From assembly GCF_000226115.1 (NCBI RefSeq), contig NC_016461.1, forward strand, positions 1,550,001-1,614,000: DNA of 64,000 bases, read 5' to 3'. A program made the position numbers and the translations under genes. The notes under the pieces are model-generated. The model ran no database searches. It saw only the letters and a program-made list of their open reading frames with translations, and was not told the origin of the DNA. This document shows positions 24,001 to 35,393 of this stretch, in pieces; the stretch's first letter is position 1, and each line of letters opens with the position of its first letter. Origin of the DNA: Thermothielavioides terrestris NRRL 8126 (taxonomy: Eukaryota > Ascomycota > Sordariomycetes > Sordariales > Chaetomiaceae).

Positions 24001-27000
24001 CGAGCGGCGTGCATCTCCCATGCGGAAGCATGGGGTTGTTGGTCGATTCTTGCTTTCTCTGTGGCCCGATGGGTTGCCGTGCCAGCAGATCGCCCCCTGC
24101 CACTCGCGCTTAGCAATCGGGGCCCGCCAGGCGGCAATCTCCCTTTCGATCCAGTCATGTCCCTGTGGCCACCGGATCGGTCTGCACGTTGGTCCGGGAT
24201 GGTGTAGGGTGGTGGGAGATCATTGGCGATTTCCAGATATGACCTTAGCTTGTTGGTGCAAGGCACCTACAGCGACAGTGGGCAGGCATGGGCGGGAGAG
24301 ACGCAGACGCGAGAGCCAGGGTGGGGAGCCTTGAGGCTCTGTCAGCAGCTCGGGTCAGGGTTCGGCTGAGGTGTCCGGGGGAACCGCATGTGGCTCGTAC
24401 CGCATCTTGAGGTAGTACCTAGGTACATACCTACCTAATACACAGCAAGGCACCTAAAGCCGGCGAAAGAACAGGATTGCCGGAGCGAGCAGGACACAGG
24501 ACACAGGCCGACGGGAAGCTGCTGCTCCCCTGCCGGGGTTGTTACCTTACGCTTTGACATAGACCTTCAGGCCGGATGATTGGCGTAGTGTATGCGAGCC
24601 GCCCTTCACCTATTTTCCTCTCTCGGCACGACGATGTGATTCGGGCCCTCTCTTGCGCCGAACATTACGCCATCTAACGGAGCCCAGCTGTGGCATCCAA
24701 GCTTAGGAAGCCGAGGGGTCATCGGGAGCCTAGAATCGTCTCTTTTCCTCCGAGCCCGAAGCCACACGGTGTGAACGTGCGGGGCAGGAGTCGATGGTGT
24801 ACCGAGTACGCAACACTCTATCTCAAAGTCATTGGGATCCGACTTTTGAGCTGCTTAGCCTCATGTTACACCGGTAGGTTCGGGTGTCGGGCGAGATGAC
24901 GACGAGCCAATGCTCCAGCAGGAAATGTGACTGAGCGAACTGGGAGACCCAACGTCAACCGCGAACAGCGAGATAATTTGTGGTATAGAAAGGCGCATTC
25001 TAAGCGGCAAGTTCCAGTTTGTGGTCTGACGGGCACGGAGGAAGCCAGTTGGGATCGAGTGTAAGTAAGGTACCGATGCGGAAGTCCCTGACGCACACTC
25101 CATTATTCCGGAATGTACCGCAGGACACAACGGAGGACAGAAGACGCGCGAGCCCCACATGTGGAACCGCCATCTACCCCTGCCGCCCCCACACTTCCGG
25201 ATTTCTGCCTGCCGCCGCTGGAGCATGGTTCCCATTGGCAGAGGGTGCGACTGTAAGCGCGATGCAGACGCTGCGTCGTAGCACAATGCAGGGAGCATAT
25301 GGGTCCATGACAGCATCTGCAAAGTCCACGACATCTGGTCACATTTGGCGGCGCCAGACATCGGTCAGTCCGGCAAGCTGTGTCGCGAAGCCTTGCATCT
25401 TGCCTGCCTAAGGTAGGTTAAGGAGGTAGGTATTCTGCCGGACCGGCGCGAAGTTGCTCTTGCCTCTTCCTACCTCCGGCATGTCGCTTCTCGTATTCCC
25501 GTCAACGCAGCCGCCCCCCGTTCCCATGTTTGGGCTAGCCGGCTTGCGTGTTGGCGGTCGTCGTCCATTCGAGACTCGGAGGTGCTGCAGCCTCTGGGTG
25601 TCTGATATACGACCGACGAAGGAAGGTTGGTTTGGGCCAAGGAGGCGGCGCCAGCCTAACGGCGGACCTGAACGGGCCAAACCGAGCCAAGTAGGTCCAA
25701 CATCAACTGAGCAGCGGGCAGGCCCTCCTAGCACATGCGCTTCAAGATTGATTTAAGTGCGGTTAATTACTCGGTGAGGAGAGTCGTCCTGGCTCCCCAG
25801 ATGGACCGTTGATGTTTACTTACACAGTATTACCGTAGGTGCAAATGCACGGATCCGTACTGTAGTGACATCGGGCGGTGATAAGCGTCCAGGATGCAAT
25901 CCTTCCCGCTTTGGCTGCTGGGGGCTTGCGCACGGACCATAAGGGAAATGTCTCTTTTCACAGAGGTACCAAAGCCTTGCCAGGGGGGTTCCCTGCCTTA
26001 CTGCACGCCTCCTCCACGATCCAGCTCATGTGACGAGGCGCTGCTGCATCTCCCCGCTGCCATGTTTTGCGACGCAACGGCCCGGAACGCTGAGTCCAGG
26101 GCTAGTTACGGAATGCAAGTCAGTTAACCGCGTAATGTGAAAGCAGCCCGTCGCCAGCGCATACGGCCATGCCACGAAGAAAAGGAAAGGAAAATGAAGA
26201 AAAAGAAAACTCCACTTATTGTGCGTAAAAGGTCAAGAAAAATGAGAGAACGGAAACCGGAGAGACAAAAACTTGAGACCAGCGCACGAGGACTTTGTCC
26301 CCGCGACGGCGTCGAAGATGTTACGGCCCGCTTCTTTGCGCGTCCTCCACCGGGACTTGCTGGGCCGACCGGTTGTCGAGCAATGAGCGAGTACCTTCAA
26401 AAACCCCTCCACCTTCCGGCCTACATACAGCACTGTGCAAGTCCTTTTCTGTGGTCCACCGACCACTGTCAATCGGTCCATCCTTCGCCTGACGGGCGAG
26501 ACCCGGTTCTTAACCGTCCTGCCCGAGTGGCTTGAGGCTACGGCCCAATCGCGTCGAGTCAACCTGGATAGCCAAGGCATTGCGACTGATCATGCGTGCC
26601 TCTGAAACGCGTAGTCGTAGTACCGGACAAGATCGGGGAGTGAGGCAAAGGACTTTTCTCAAAAAGCTATGTAGGAAAAAAAATTCAACAACCAAGAAGA
26701 GTAGGCAGTTCCGTCCCCAATACAAACACACAAGCACGCAGATGTACAACAACTGCTGTCAAGCCAAATTGCGAAGTAGGAAAGCAGTGGTTCGCGAGAG
26801 CCCGGCTCAACAGCGTCCCACAAAACCCGATAGCAACCAAGTCTCTTCTCCGGGCCCCTTTCCACCCCCAAGCCCCAAGGCGTAGCAAGCCGCCCCGCAC
26901 AGGCTTGTAGGGTGTCAAGGGGACTCGAGTTGTACCAACGCGACAAAACCCGGCCACCGGCACCATGTGGAACTTCAGAATCCGCCCTACGGCCTTTAAT

Positions 27001-27249
27001 GTTCTCAGGGCTCGTTGTCGCCGTGTGGATGGACCGCTCGTCTAGCCGCGCGTTCCGCAGAGTCGGGGAAGAGAAGTGGCGGAACACAGAGCCTGGACCG
27101 GATTAGTTAGAACGGAGTTTTTCTCCCAAATAACTTGAGGTAACGAGATTTCCGTGAGGTGGAGGAGGGAGGGGGGGGAAGGTGTGATCTTCAGGGTAGT
27201 GTAACATACCAGAGAGAGCCGTCGTTTCTCTGCGCCTGCGCGCCGTGGC
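21026..27249. other. Gene-poor GC-rich intergenic region, part 1
   Basis: No reading frame here has protein-family resemblance, plausible introns or a coding pattern. The longest frames (for example 23568-24266 on the minus strand) are low-confidence. Repeated acctaggta/aggtaggt motifs occur near 24411-24440 and 25405-25433. Base composition is like the flanks, with no RIP-like AT shift. It may hold untranslated RNA, distal promoter DNA or decayed sequence; I see no way to decide. Confidence 0.5.
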
Positions 27250-27408
27250 CTAGTGATGCCGGCTGCAGAGTCCGTCGTGCCAGTCTTCCTGGGTTTGGAT
27301 GCCGCCGTGGCAGCCGCCGCCGGCCGCTTTGCACTCGGCCGAGTGGACGTACTCGAACCCGTCGTAGTGGCCGCAGTCGCGGTAGCGGAACCTCAAGAGG
27401 GTGCACAT
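27250..27408 (-). CDS. Small Cys/His-rich hypothetical protein (52 aa)
   Basis: A single-exon frame on the minus strand, ATG at 27408 and TAG at 27252-27250. Cysteines are at 2, 12, 26, 33 and 48, with histidines at 14, 22, 34, 44, 51 and 52. The start MC followed by a Y-x-DCGH block resembles short MC...CG(H/C) proteins that are common in filamentous ascomycetes, some of them suspected zinc binders. There is no signal peptide, so a secreted effector is unlikely. No intron is needed, but a longer spliced form cannot be excluded. The other overlapping minus-strand frame (27191-27856) looks non-coding. Support is composition and pattern only. Confidence 0.45.
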   Translation of the reverse strand: MCTLLRFRYRDCGHYDGFEYVHSAECKAAGGGCHGGIQTQEDWHDGLCSRHH

Positions 27409-30400
27409 CGTGGGCAGGCGAGGGCTGCGCGGTGTGTGTGGTGTTCAATAGTAGATAAGACAGAAGCGCTGGGAGGCGAGGGCGCGAAGCGAGCAGAGGA
27501 GAAGGGCGATGGCGATCAGACGAAGAGAGGATGGTGATGGGCTCTTTGCAAACGGGTTCGGGGAGGAACACGACGGCTCGCTTTATAGACGGGCGCTGCT
27601 GGGGACGAGGACGGAGTGCCTCCACCGGTGCATACTTTCGACATCGCTCGCCGTCTTCGCTAGATCCTCGCGGAGGCAGCGTCGGCCCCGCTGCTCTCCG
27701 TGATGACTCCTTGGTCAATGTCTGTTGGTAGCTGCCTCTCCGCTGGGCATAGGGCGAGACAAGACAGACTTGCATTGGCGCGGAGCGGTTGGTTGACGGA
27801 TGTGTGACGGTCGCGCCAGAGCACTTCTTTCTGTCAGGGGGATGTAACGATCCCACCCCTCTGAGGAGATGTACAAGTGTGTATCCCGTGCTCGGGGGGG
27901 ACCTACCGGCTCACCCAGCTGCGAGCCCGGGAGAGGCCACCAGGTAGGTGTGGGTCGATGCGGGAGCGGCAAGTGGCAAAGGGGGGGAACGGGGAAAGAG
28001 GATATGCAGGAGAAAGACGGAGCTGGGCCTATCACGTCTCTAGAGTACTCACCTCCACGGCCCGGTGCGGGTTGACCGGCGACAGGAGAGCCCACACCGG
28101 TACGTACAATACAAATATCCACCCAATGGCCAGCGAGACCCGGGGCGTAGGAGAAGAAAAAAAACAAGAGCGGGAGGGCAATGCCCTTGTGTCTGCCGGG
28201 GATAGGAGGCGCAAGTGATTTCGGCAATGGCGTACCCTGCGCCGCGATGATGCTGACCTTCATCTTAGCTGTGGGGGAACGGCATTCGAACAACGGCCAC
28301 TGAATCGATCTGGCCATGCCGTGTTATGGCCCCTTCGGGCTGTTGGGTGGCCGAGCAGGGTAACCTGATGCGCTTGCCAAGACCCCCGGGGGCAACGGCA
28401 CACATGAGATAGCGGATAACTAGGCAGGGGCGGTGTTTTCCGCAGCAGTTCGTCAAGAACCTTGCAGAAAATAATGCAGAAAGCTAGGTAAGGTACCTAG
28501 GTAGACGGTTACCTTAGGCTGCCCAGGCGAGGCGTAGGACGGATAGAAGCAAGGTGCCGCCTGTGGGAGTCGACAGGCGAGCAGGGAGACTTTCCCGTCA
28601 CGGACCGTACAGCAGCCGCTAACTTCGAGGCCGGTATGTGCCCAACTCAACAGAACCAGGGCGATACTGTCTCCATCCCGCTTGTGCGGAAGCAGGACAA
28701 GCAGCCTAGAGGAGGCGCGCCCATCCGGGTCCTCGCGATCAGTTGGTTGGCAGCGGGAAAGGGAAGGACGGGGGACGGGGGTAGCGCAAGCACTGTCAAG
28801 GGTAAAGCAAGGAGGGAAGGGCATGCACCAACTCATCCGGGCCCAGCGTCGACGAACAACCTGTGATCCAGAACAAGATTCGCTCCCGAGCGCACCGCGC
28901 CTCGCGAGGCGCAGACGTACGTGCTAGGTGAGGCTGATGGTATGGTTGCATACCAGCGGCCAGTACCCTCGCATCAGGGACTCACCTCTCAAGAAAGGCC
29001 GGCACGGACTCGAGACAGCCCGTGGGAACAGAGAGCATTCCACAGCCATGTCGGCAGGTGCGAGTGACCCCGGCATTGTTCGGGCTCGACGCGACATAAC
29101 GGCGATGGAGCACGCGGGATGTGAGTCGAGTCGAGTCGACGACAGCGAGACCACGAGGAGCCACAAAGCGGTGACGGCCACAAGAGGCAGTAAGACGATG
29201 TCAGGACCTGGGCTGCAAGAGGCCTGGTACCCTCGCGCAAAGCCCTCGGCGCCCGAGTCCTGCCATCAGCTGGTGATGTCCATGTTGCTCGGGCACTCAG
29301 TAGTTATGCGACGACGGAGCATACAAGGGCTGTGGAAGATGGAAGTTTCCAGGAAACGTTCAACGGCTTGTGCGTGGCCTGGGAACTCGCCTGAGCCATC
29401 AACCATCCCTTGCTTTGAAGCTTCTTGGAGCCGCGGGTCGGCCAATCATCGCTCGGCCTCTCCAATGGGTTACGGAGTTTGGCTTGCTCGATGCCTGCCT
29501 GGTAAACTGCGGCCCCACCAGACGCATGGCACGCAGCTGCAGTTGACTCCACATCTTCACCAGTGTAGTTAGTGTAGCGGGTCCTGGTCCTTGCAGGCTG
29601 GGCGGTGCTGGGCCACCGGCTCCTGCTCCCGTTGCAGCACATCCAGGCCAACAAAACAATGTCCGGGGCCGGGCGCCAAATGCTTCGGGATGTTCGATCT
29701 TCGTCTCTTTTTCTTGAAGATGACGTCGCCCAACCTGGCAATTGCTTGCGAGCTTGCGGACTCGCGCGACTTGTTAGGTATCTGCCTTGTCGCTTGGCTG
29801 GGCGGGACGCCGTTGAGTAATTCCTTGGTTTACCAGAATGCCTCGTGCGGCCCATCCTGCGGCCAACTACATGTCCATCTTTGCCGGGTGCGTGCCGCGC
29901 CCTGGCCGGGCCGGGTTTTCTGGCCGGTGCCTCGGCACAGCCCTGCTCTCATTTTCTGGCCAGGGCAACGGAGACCCCCGAGTCACCTCAACCTCAAACT
30001 TGCCGCAAGCCGTCACCGGCACCGCCGCCCGCCATCTCGCCGTGTTCTTCTGCCTTCTCGAAGCCGCGGATGCCGGTCAGGACAGTGCAACCCCTTTGGG
30101 TTGTGACCCGCCCTTCAGAGACTCCCTGTCTAAGCATCGCGGCACGCCGTCTATCTGTCACTTTCCGTCTCTCTCTCTCTCCCCCCCTCTCTCTTTCCCC
30201 GTATACACAGAGACATCCCTCTCACCAGGCCAGGATTGACGGTGTCAGCAACACAAGTCGACTCATGACCTGAAGGCTCGACTTGCCGGGCCTCGGCTGT
30301 CCTTCGCTCTATCGCCGGGACGAGGGGTTGCTGCAGTGAAAATAAGATGGCACGGTGGCCCTGAGCGGCAACAAGAGAACAACCCTCTGGGCTTGAAGCC

Positions 30401-33400
30401 AACTCACCCGAGGCTCGCGGTACATGTTTTCGCCGGGTGTTTCGTGCCCTCCCTCGGGGCTTTTTTTTTTTTTTTTTGGCTGGTTGTGCGACGTGATGTA
30501 GGAGTCCTCCCACTCAACGCCGGCGGTGGTGGACAACCCAACGACCAGCACGCGTGCCTCGCATTGCATCCATCTCCATCTGCAGCTAAACGCGACAGTC
30601 TGCGGTTACCTTACATTGCGCCCCTGCGAAGCTGGTCTCGGCGCGGCTCCCAACGACACAACTTGGGGAACGGGATGCACTGGATGGTAACCCCCCTTGC
30701 AGTGACGACACGCACTACCAAGCCAAACACAGATATCACAGACGAGTGGAGGCGGGCCCGAGATGGTCTTCGATGTTGGGTCGCGAATATGCGAGCTTTA
30801 GTCGCGACTTTGCTGTGACTGTGGCCACAATTGCGGGTGTCTGCCAATCAGGGCAGGATTTAAGCGCCAGACGCCCGGTAAGTACTTCCAAACGCCGCTC
30901 GGCGACGATGACCCCAACCCATCGCGTTGTTGGCCAGGCCAGGCTTTGGTGCTCTCCCTTGCACTCGGCTGTTCTTTCGCTGATCGCCCTCCAGCAATCT
31001 CCTTCATCCTGCCGCAGAAAAGGCCGGCTCGCTCGTCGAGCAAATCCGCTGCGGTCCCGGCCTGCTCTCCGAGCAGTCCAACAGGCTTGTTCTGCTTTGA
31101 AGTCTGGCGCTTTGCTTTCCCGTCACGCCCGTACACGGCTTGGCATATGACACCTCCCGCCTGCACGTCTGCTGGAAGGGTCTAACCACACCTGCAAGCA
31201 CGGCTGGAGAAACCCCCCGAACTGTGCCTGTTCACGAGATATGCAAACGCAAAAGCCCCGGTCCGATTGGCAGGGAGTAGCCGGAGTTGACATCCGTTGG
31301 AGTCGTGCCGGCCGCGCTGCAACCCAGCAGCGTTCTTCCTCTCTCCCTTCCTCTTCCTCTCCCACCCCCTCGGCCCCGGCATATGGCGTCGATATCACCA
31401 ACTGCAGCCCCGCCCCATGGACAGCGATCACGGGCCTCCGTCGGTTGGAATCGATGTCCTGGCTTAATGAAGAGCCCGCTCTGCGTTCGGCCCTTGTTCT
31501 CCGCAGGTCCTCCGCCGTGTCATGTTGAGGAAGACTGGCACCCAACCACGGCATCATTTCCATCCGTCCACCCCCCTTCCCCTCCCGAGGCGTCTCCGGG
31601 TATGTATCCCCAAGTCACTAGCCTGGCCGCGGTACCAATCGTGATTCGGTCTGGATTCTCCCAGAGCTGCCCGAGCTGGTTATCTTCAGCTGGCAGCTTC
31701 ACCGTGTCCCTCCTTCCCCCTCCCCACCGCCCCCCCTCTCGCCGGTATTATGCCAGCCTCCATGGGTGCGGAGAGCGACAAGGCTTTGCAAGAAGGGTTC
31801 CTACTGCCTTCAGAAGGATAATATTTGGTTGGGCGGACGCACAGAGCCATGTCCGGCTCGGTTGGCCTCCCAACTACTTCCGGCTCGGCGTTGGGCTTCT
31901 GGTTAACAAACTTCCTGGCTCAGGGCTCTTTCTAGACGTGGGTGCCCGTGGGCTGAAACGAACAGTCGCGCACCGCGTTCTCAAGCGAGCACTCCCGCCT
32001 TGGTACAAACGTAAGGGCCGGCCTCAAGTGTCGCCGCTGTTCCGCCACCTTACACTCGGTGGAGGGAGTATGGGGTCTGCTTTTCGACCCGGGGTGCTCT
32101 CCGAGCCGGGCCAGTGGACAAGTGTCCGACGTACAAACTACCTAACTGTCTGAGTGTCTCTTTGGCTCCCGTTTCAGAGACCCAGGGGGTGCGTAGCAAG
32201 ATCCCGTGAACTGAACCACGGAGTATTTATAGCGACGTTCAGCGGCGAGCTCGGAATGGCAGAAGAGCAATGCACAGCGGGCCGGGCGTTTGTGTCTGTG
32301 ACGGGGCTCCCGATCCAACCATTGAGCATCTTGTGTTGCCACAATCCCTACGAACCGTGATTGTGGACCGGTTTCGAAGCTCGATTCCACCTTGATTTAT
32401 CACAAAAGGGCTCCGGAGGGCTGCTCATTAGGCAGCCGTTCTCTCAATTGCGGGAGGGAAAGGTCGCCCTGCATCCAGGGCTGTTGCAGCGAGCCCTTGC
32501 GGTGTTGAAAATGGAGGCGTATTTAACGCGCTGGTTATCCGGGCAGTCTCGAAGTTCCCCCCTCTATCGCCGGCTCCTGGGGGATTTAAGTACCCAACAT
32601 TGGCGGCCAATGCGCATCGCGAAATGGCGGACGGGCCGCGCCGATCCCGGGAGCGGAACTCTGAGACCGAGCCCGCGAGCTTTCCCGCAGCGTACCCCGG
32701 AGTCCTGCGGCATCAACCAAGAGGCGAGCCGCAAATTTCCCGGGATATCTTCGCGATCCTGCCCGGGGATCCAATCAGTTGGCGGCCCAGTTCCGACGTC
32801 ATGGGTGGCCGCACCGGCACCGGCAGGAGGCCCGCTGCGTGCTCCACCCTGCTGCCGTATCAAAGTTCACTCGGTCCTTTTGTTGTTCTTCGCCGAGATC
32901 ACTTCAAGCATCAACCGAGTGCTCGAGTTTCCCGGTTCTTTGCTTTCTCGCCATTTCGCCGTGCCTTCCGGAACGCGTGTCGCGCAGAGCACGGATTAAT
33001 ATTCAGCGGCACCGCCCTGCTTACCACCGCTCTTCCGCTCGGCTTCGGCCAATTGCCATCGCACGTGCGTCTACCTTGGGCCGAAAACAGCCGGGTCGCC
33101 CGGGCTGCTGAACAAGCCCAATCATGGCACCCCAACGCCCCCGTCTGAACTCTCCGGTTACTTGCGCTGTGTGAAACAGTGCCGAGCCGCCTGGGGGCAT
33201 GACGGAAGCTCTCATGTGAGCACTAGTGTGGAGCACAAAAAGAAAAGCTTCACAACAGGGGTTGGGAAGGGGGGAAGGAGGGGGGGAAATGATGGCTGGC
33301 TCCTTCCCCCGCCAACAGGGTGCGAGTCGTTGTGTATAAAATCCCACCGGCACCCGCCCATCGATTCTTCCCACTTACCAATCTTTACGCTTCTGCTGTT

Positions 33401-33503
33401 CGTTTCCGCGAGGCAACCTTGGCTATCTCGGCCTCCTTTGCAGAAGCTTCATCCACACTGAAGAGACACCGCCAATCGATCTTCTCATCACCCTTTGTTT
33501 CCA
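27409..33503. other. Gene-poor GC-rich intergenic region, part 2
   Basis: No supported coding region. Notable simple features: an acctaggta motif near 28490-28505, CT-dinucleotide tracts at 30170-30200, and a T17 run at 30461-30477. The frame at 31287-32153 (+) is 288 codons but starts with TTG and has no recognisable domain. The last 170 nt form the promoter of the 112-residue gene. Confidence 0.5.
33335..33340 (+). promoter_or_regulatory. Probable TATA box of the 112-residue protein gene
   Basis: TATAAA (tgtgTATAAAatccc), 164 nt upstream of the ATG at 33504. It is followed by C/T-rich DNA with tcttcccacttacc, a plausible transcription start zone. Strong TATA boxes are uncommon in this window. 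Confidence 0.55.
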
Positions 33504-33842
33504 ATGGCGAACCCGACTCCCGAACAAATCCGTCAGCTGAGCGAGCAAGCCGTGGACTTCGTCCCGGAGAATGCTCGCAGCCGGCCCTCCACCTTCCTCT
33601 CGCTGGCCCCCCAAACGTCGGACTCTTACCCTCGGAGCCAGCGGATCAAGCAACCCCTCACCGCCGAGGCCCTCGCCGAGGCTACGAAGCAAGATGGCGC
33701 CAACGCTAACGCGATCATGCGCCGCGCCTCCAGTCTCAGCAGCGATGGTTCGAAGTTGCGCTTCCTGAAGCTCGGCCCTGTCCATTGGGGAGAGCACCAG
33801 GACGACCACCAGGCCGATTTTTACGAGGTCGCAGTCGAGTGA
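33504..33842 (+). CDS. Small uncharacterised fungal protein (112 aa)
   Basis: A single exon that starts MANPTPEQIRQLSEQAVDF and ends LRFLKLGPVHWGEHQDDHQADFYEVAVE. The C-terminal block KLRFLKLGPVHWGE, next to a charged acidic tail, looks like a conserved small fungal protein of unknown function; that is recalled, not searched. The centre contains RRASSLSSDGSK, a possible phosphorylation-rich segment. There is no signal peptide or membrane helix. A TATA box 164 nt upstream and a C/T-rich leader support expression, and suggest regulated or strong transcription. The gene sits alone between the gene-poor region and the MULE relic. I know no biochemical role. Confidence 0.8.
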   Translation: MANPTPEQIRQLSEQAVDFVPENARSRPSTFLSLAPQTSDSYPRSQRIKQPLTAEALAEATKQDGANANAIMRRASSLSSDGSKLRFLKLGPVHWGEHQDDHQADFYEVAVE

Positions 33843-35343
33843 AGCGGTTTCATCTCGCTGCTGCCGCTGACCAGCGGCATAACGCTATCCGGTCTTTCCT
33901 TTCACCTCGTCACCGTGTTTTGCGAAATTGACCAACATGAGACCGCGAGCGCAGCCAAGAGCAGGTTTGCTTCGGCTGACCGCTGCTTCGGCTCCTTCGG
34001 CTCGGCGAAGCCTGGCCCAGACACCTCTGCTTCTCCAAAGGCGGGGAGAGCGAGGGGTGTGCGAGGGGCGGGGATTTGAGAGCAGGCGAAACTGAGTCCA
34101 ATCTCCGCGGTCACCTCGCCTGAGCGACAAGTCCCTCTCACACGAGTTACGAATGACTTTTCCCACTCTGTAGTTACGCTTGCTCCGGAGGTCAGGGAAC
34201 GGTGGAGGGAGAAGGGGGGAGAATGGCAAGACGACTGGGACAAGGGATCCTTCTGGCTTGGCCTGTTTCTGTTACCCGACGGCTTCGCCGTGAGGGTGGG
34301 GAGAGGGTGGAGGTGCTTTTTCGCCTCGAGCCAACAGTGGTAGGAAATCCATATCTCTTCCACACCAGAAACGCGCCGCATGCAGGGTGGTGTGGCGGGT
34401 CCGAGAAGATGTGTGTCGTTGGAGAATAATATCTCGCAGCCATTTGCTTCTTCGCTGGCCTGCATTGGCTCTTTGCACGAGACCAGACTTCTCAACGCAC
34501 CAATACCTGGGCGTGGCTTATGCATGTCGTGTGGTCGAGGTGCGGAGTCTTCATGCATGAGAGCTTACGGGCAGGCGGGGAGCGGCGTTCGCGAATCTGG
34601 GAAGGAGGAAAGGATGACGAACCGTCCTCAACCAGTCCCGGACGCCAAGGTCTGGCGCTTCGTATCTCGTCCTCTGATGCGCGTTTTGCGCGTTGTGAGA
34701 TAGGTCGATCGACGAGATTTGCTCCGAGGACCGAGTCCGCGATGCAGGCCAAGGCGGCAGGCGACAGCGGCCGAGACCGCCACAACAGACACAGGCGTAA
34801 CGTCACTCTCTTGAGAGGTTTGCAAGAAAAACAAAGAGGGAAACAGAAGAGAAAGAAGGAGACCACAGGCGACGGCCATTTTGGTATGAGGAAAGAAAAA
34901 AAAATATAATTTGGAAATTAGTTCGTTTCCGAGCCTCCGTGGTGGCTTCTTTTCCTGGAACCACGATCTCCTGTGAGCTCTTTCCGCTGCTTGTTGCCAA
35001 GGAACGCCTCCGCGGGTGATCGACAACTAGTTACCTGAGTAACGTTCGCTGACGTGAGGTAGCTTTTCAGCGAGCACCGGACAATATACCTTAGTCAATT
35101 GGCTGCCTTCACAATCTGTAGTCATGTTCTCGTCATGTTTTGTTGTCAAGACTCACCGCAAAATCTTGGCAAATCTCCGCCTCGTCGGTTGTCATGTTGC
35201 TGACACAGAGATCTTCAGAGACCCAGACATCACTCTTAGCCAAGATTCAGATCCCGTCTCTCACTGTCCGCAGCGGGTTAGGCCAGATCTTGATCTCCGT
35301 CTTGGCGGAAGCATTGGCAGCGTGAGTAGCACGTTTGGGCTGG
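33843..35343. other. Intergenic region left of the MULE relic
   Basis: No supported gene. Between about 35130 and 35340 there are repeated fragments resembling parts of the MULE terminal repeat (for example cttggcgga and agatcttgatctccgtcttggcgg), so the element or an older relative may once have extended further left. Confidence 0.45.
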
Positions 35344-35356
35344 TAGCCGGATCTTG
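35344..35356. repeat. 13-bp direct repeat, left copy
   Basis: TAGCCGGATCTTG, identical to 41567-41579 in the same orientation. The two copies lie just outside the terminal inverted repeats, 6 nt away on the left and 3 nt on the right. This suits a target-site duplication of a MULE (usually 8-11 bp) with small edge changes, or a pre-existing repeat. Confidence 0.7.
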
Positions 35357-35362
35357 GTCGTC

Positions 35363-35393
35363 CTTAAAGAGGTCCCGCCAAGACTAATTTCCA
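35363..35393 (+). repeat. Left terminal inverted repeat (31 bp)
   Basis: Begins CTTAAAGAGGTCCCGCCAAG and matches the reverse complement of 41533-41563 at 30 of 31 positions. The single difference is C to T in a CpA context on the left copy, a RIP-type change. Confidence 0.92.

Noticed and set aside
23568..24266. 232-codon minus-strand frame in the gene-poor region
   Set aside because: Non-ATG start likely, mixed composition, no domain, no introns or neighbours that support it.
30461..30477. T17 run as retroposon tail
   Set aside because: No retroposon body, target duplication or gene relic next to it; simple slippage is enough.
31287..32153. 288-codon plus-strand frame
   Set aside because: TTG start, Pro/Ser-rich from C/T-rich DNA, no recognisable domain.
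21026..33503. Secondary-metabolite or effector cluster in the gene-poor region
   Set aside because: No synthase, oxidase, transporter or signal-peptide frames can be found.
35124..35387. 87-codon plus-strand frame as a gene broken by the transposon
   Set aside because: It runs into the left inverted repeat and its sequence shares fragments with the repeat, so it is more likely element-related or chance.
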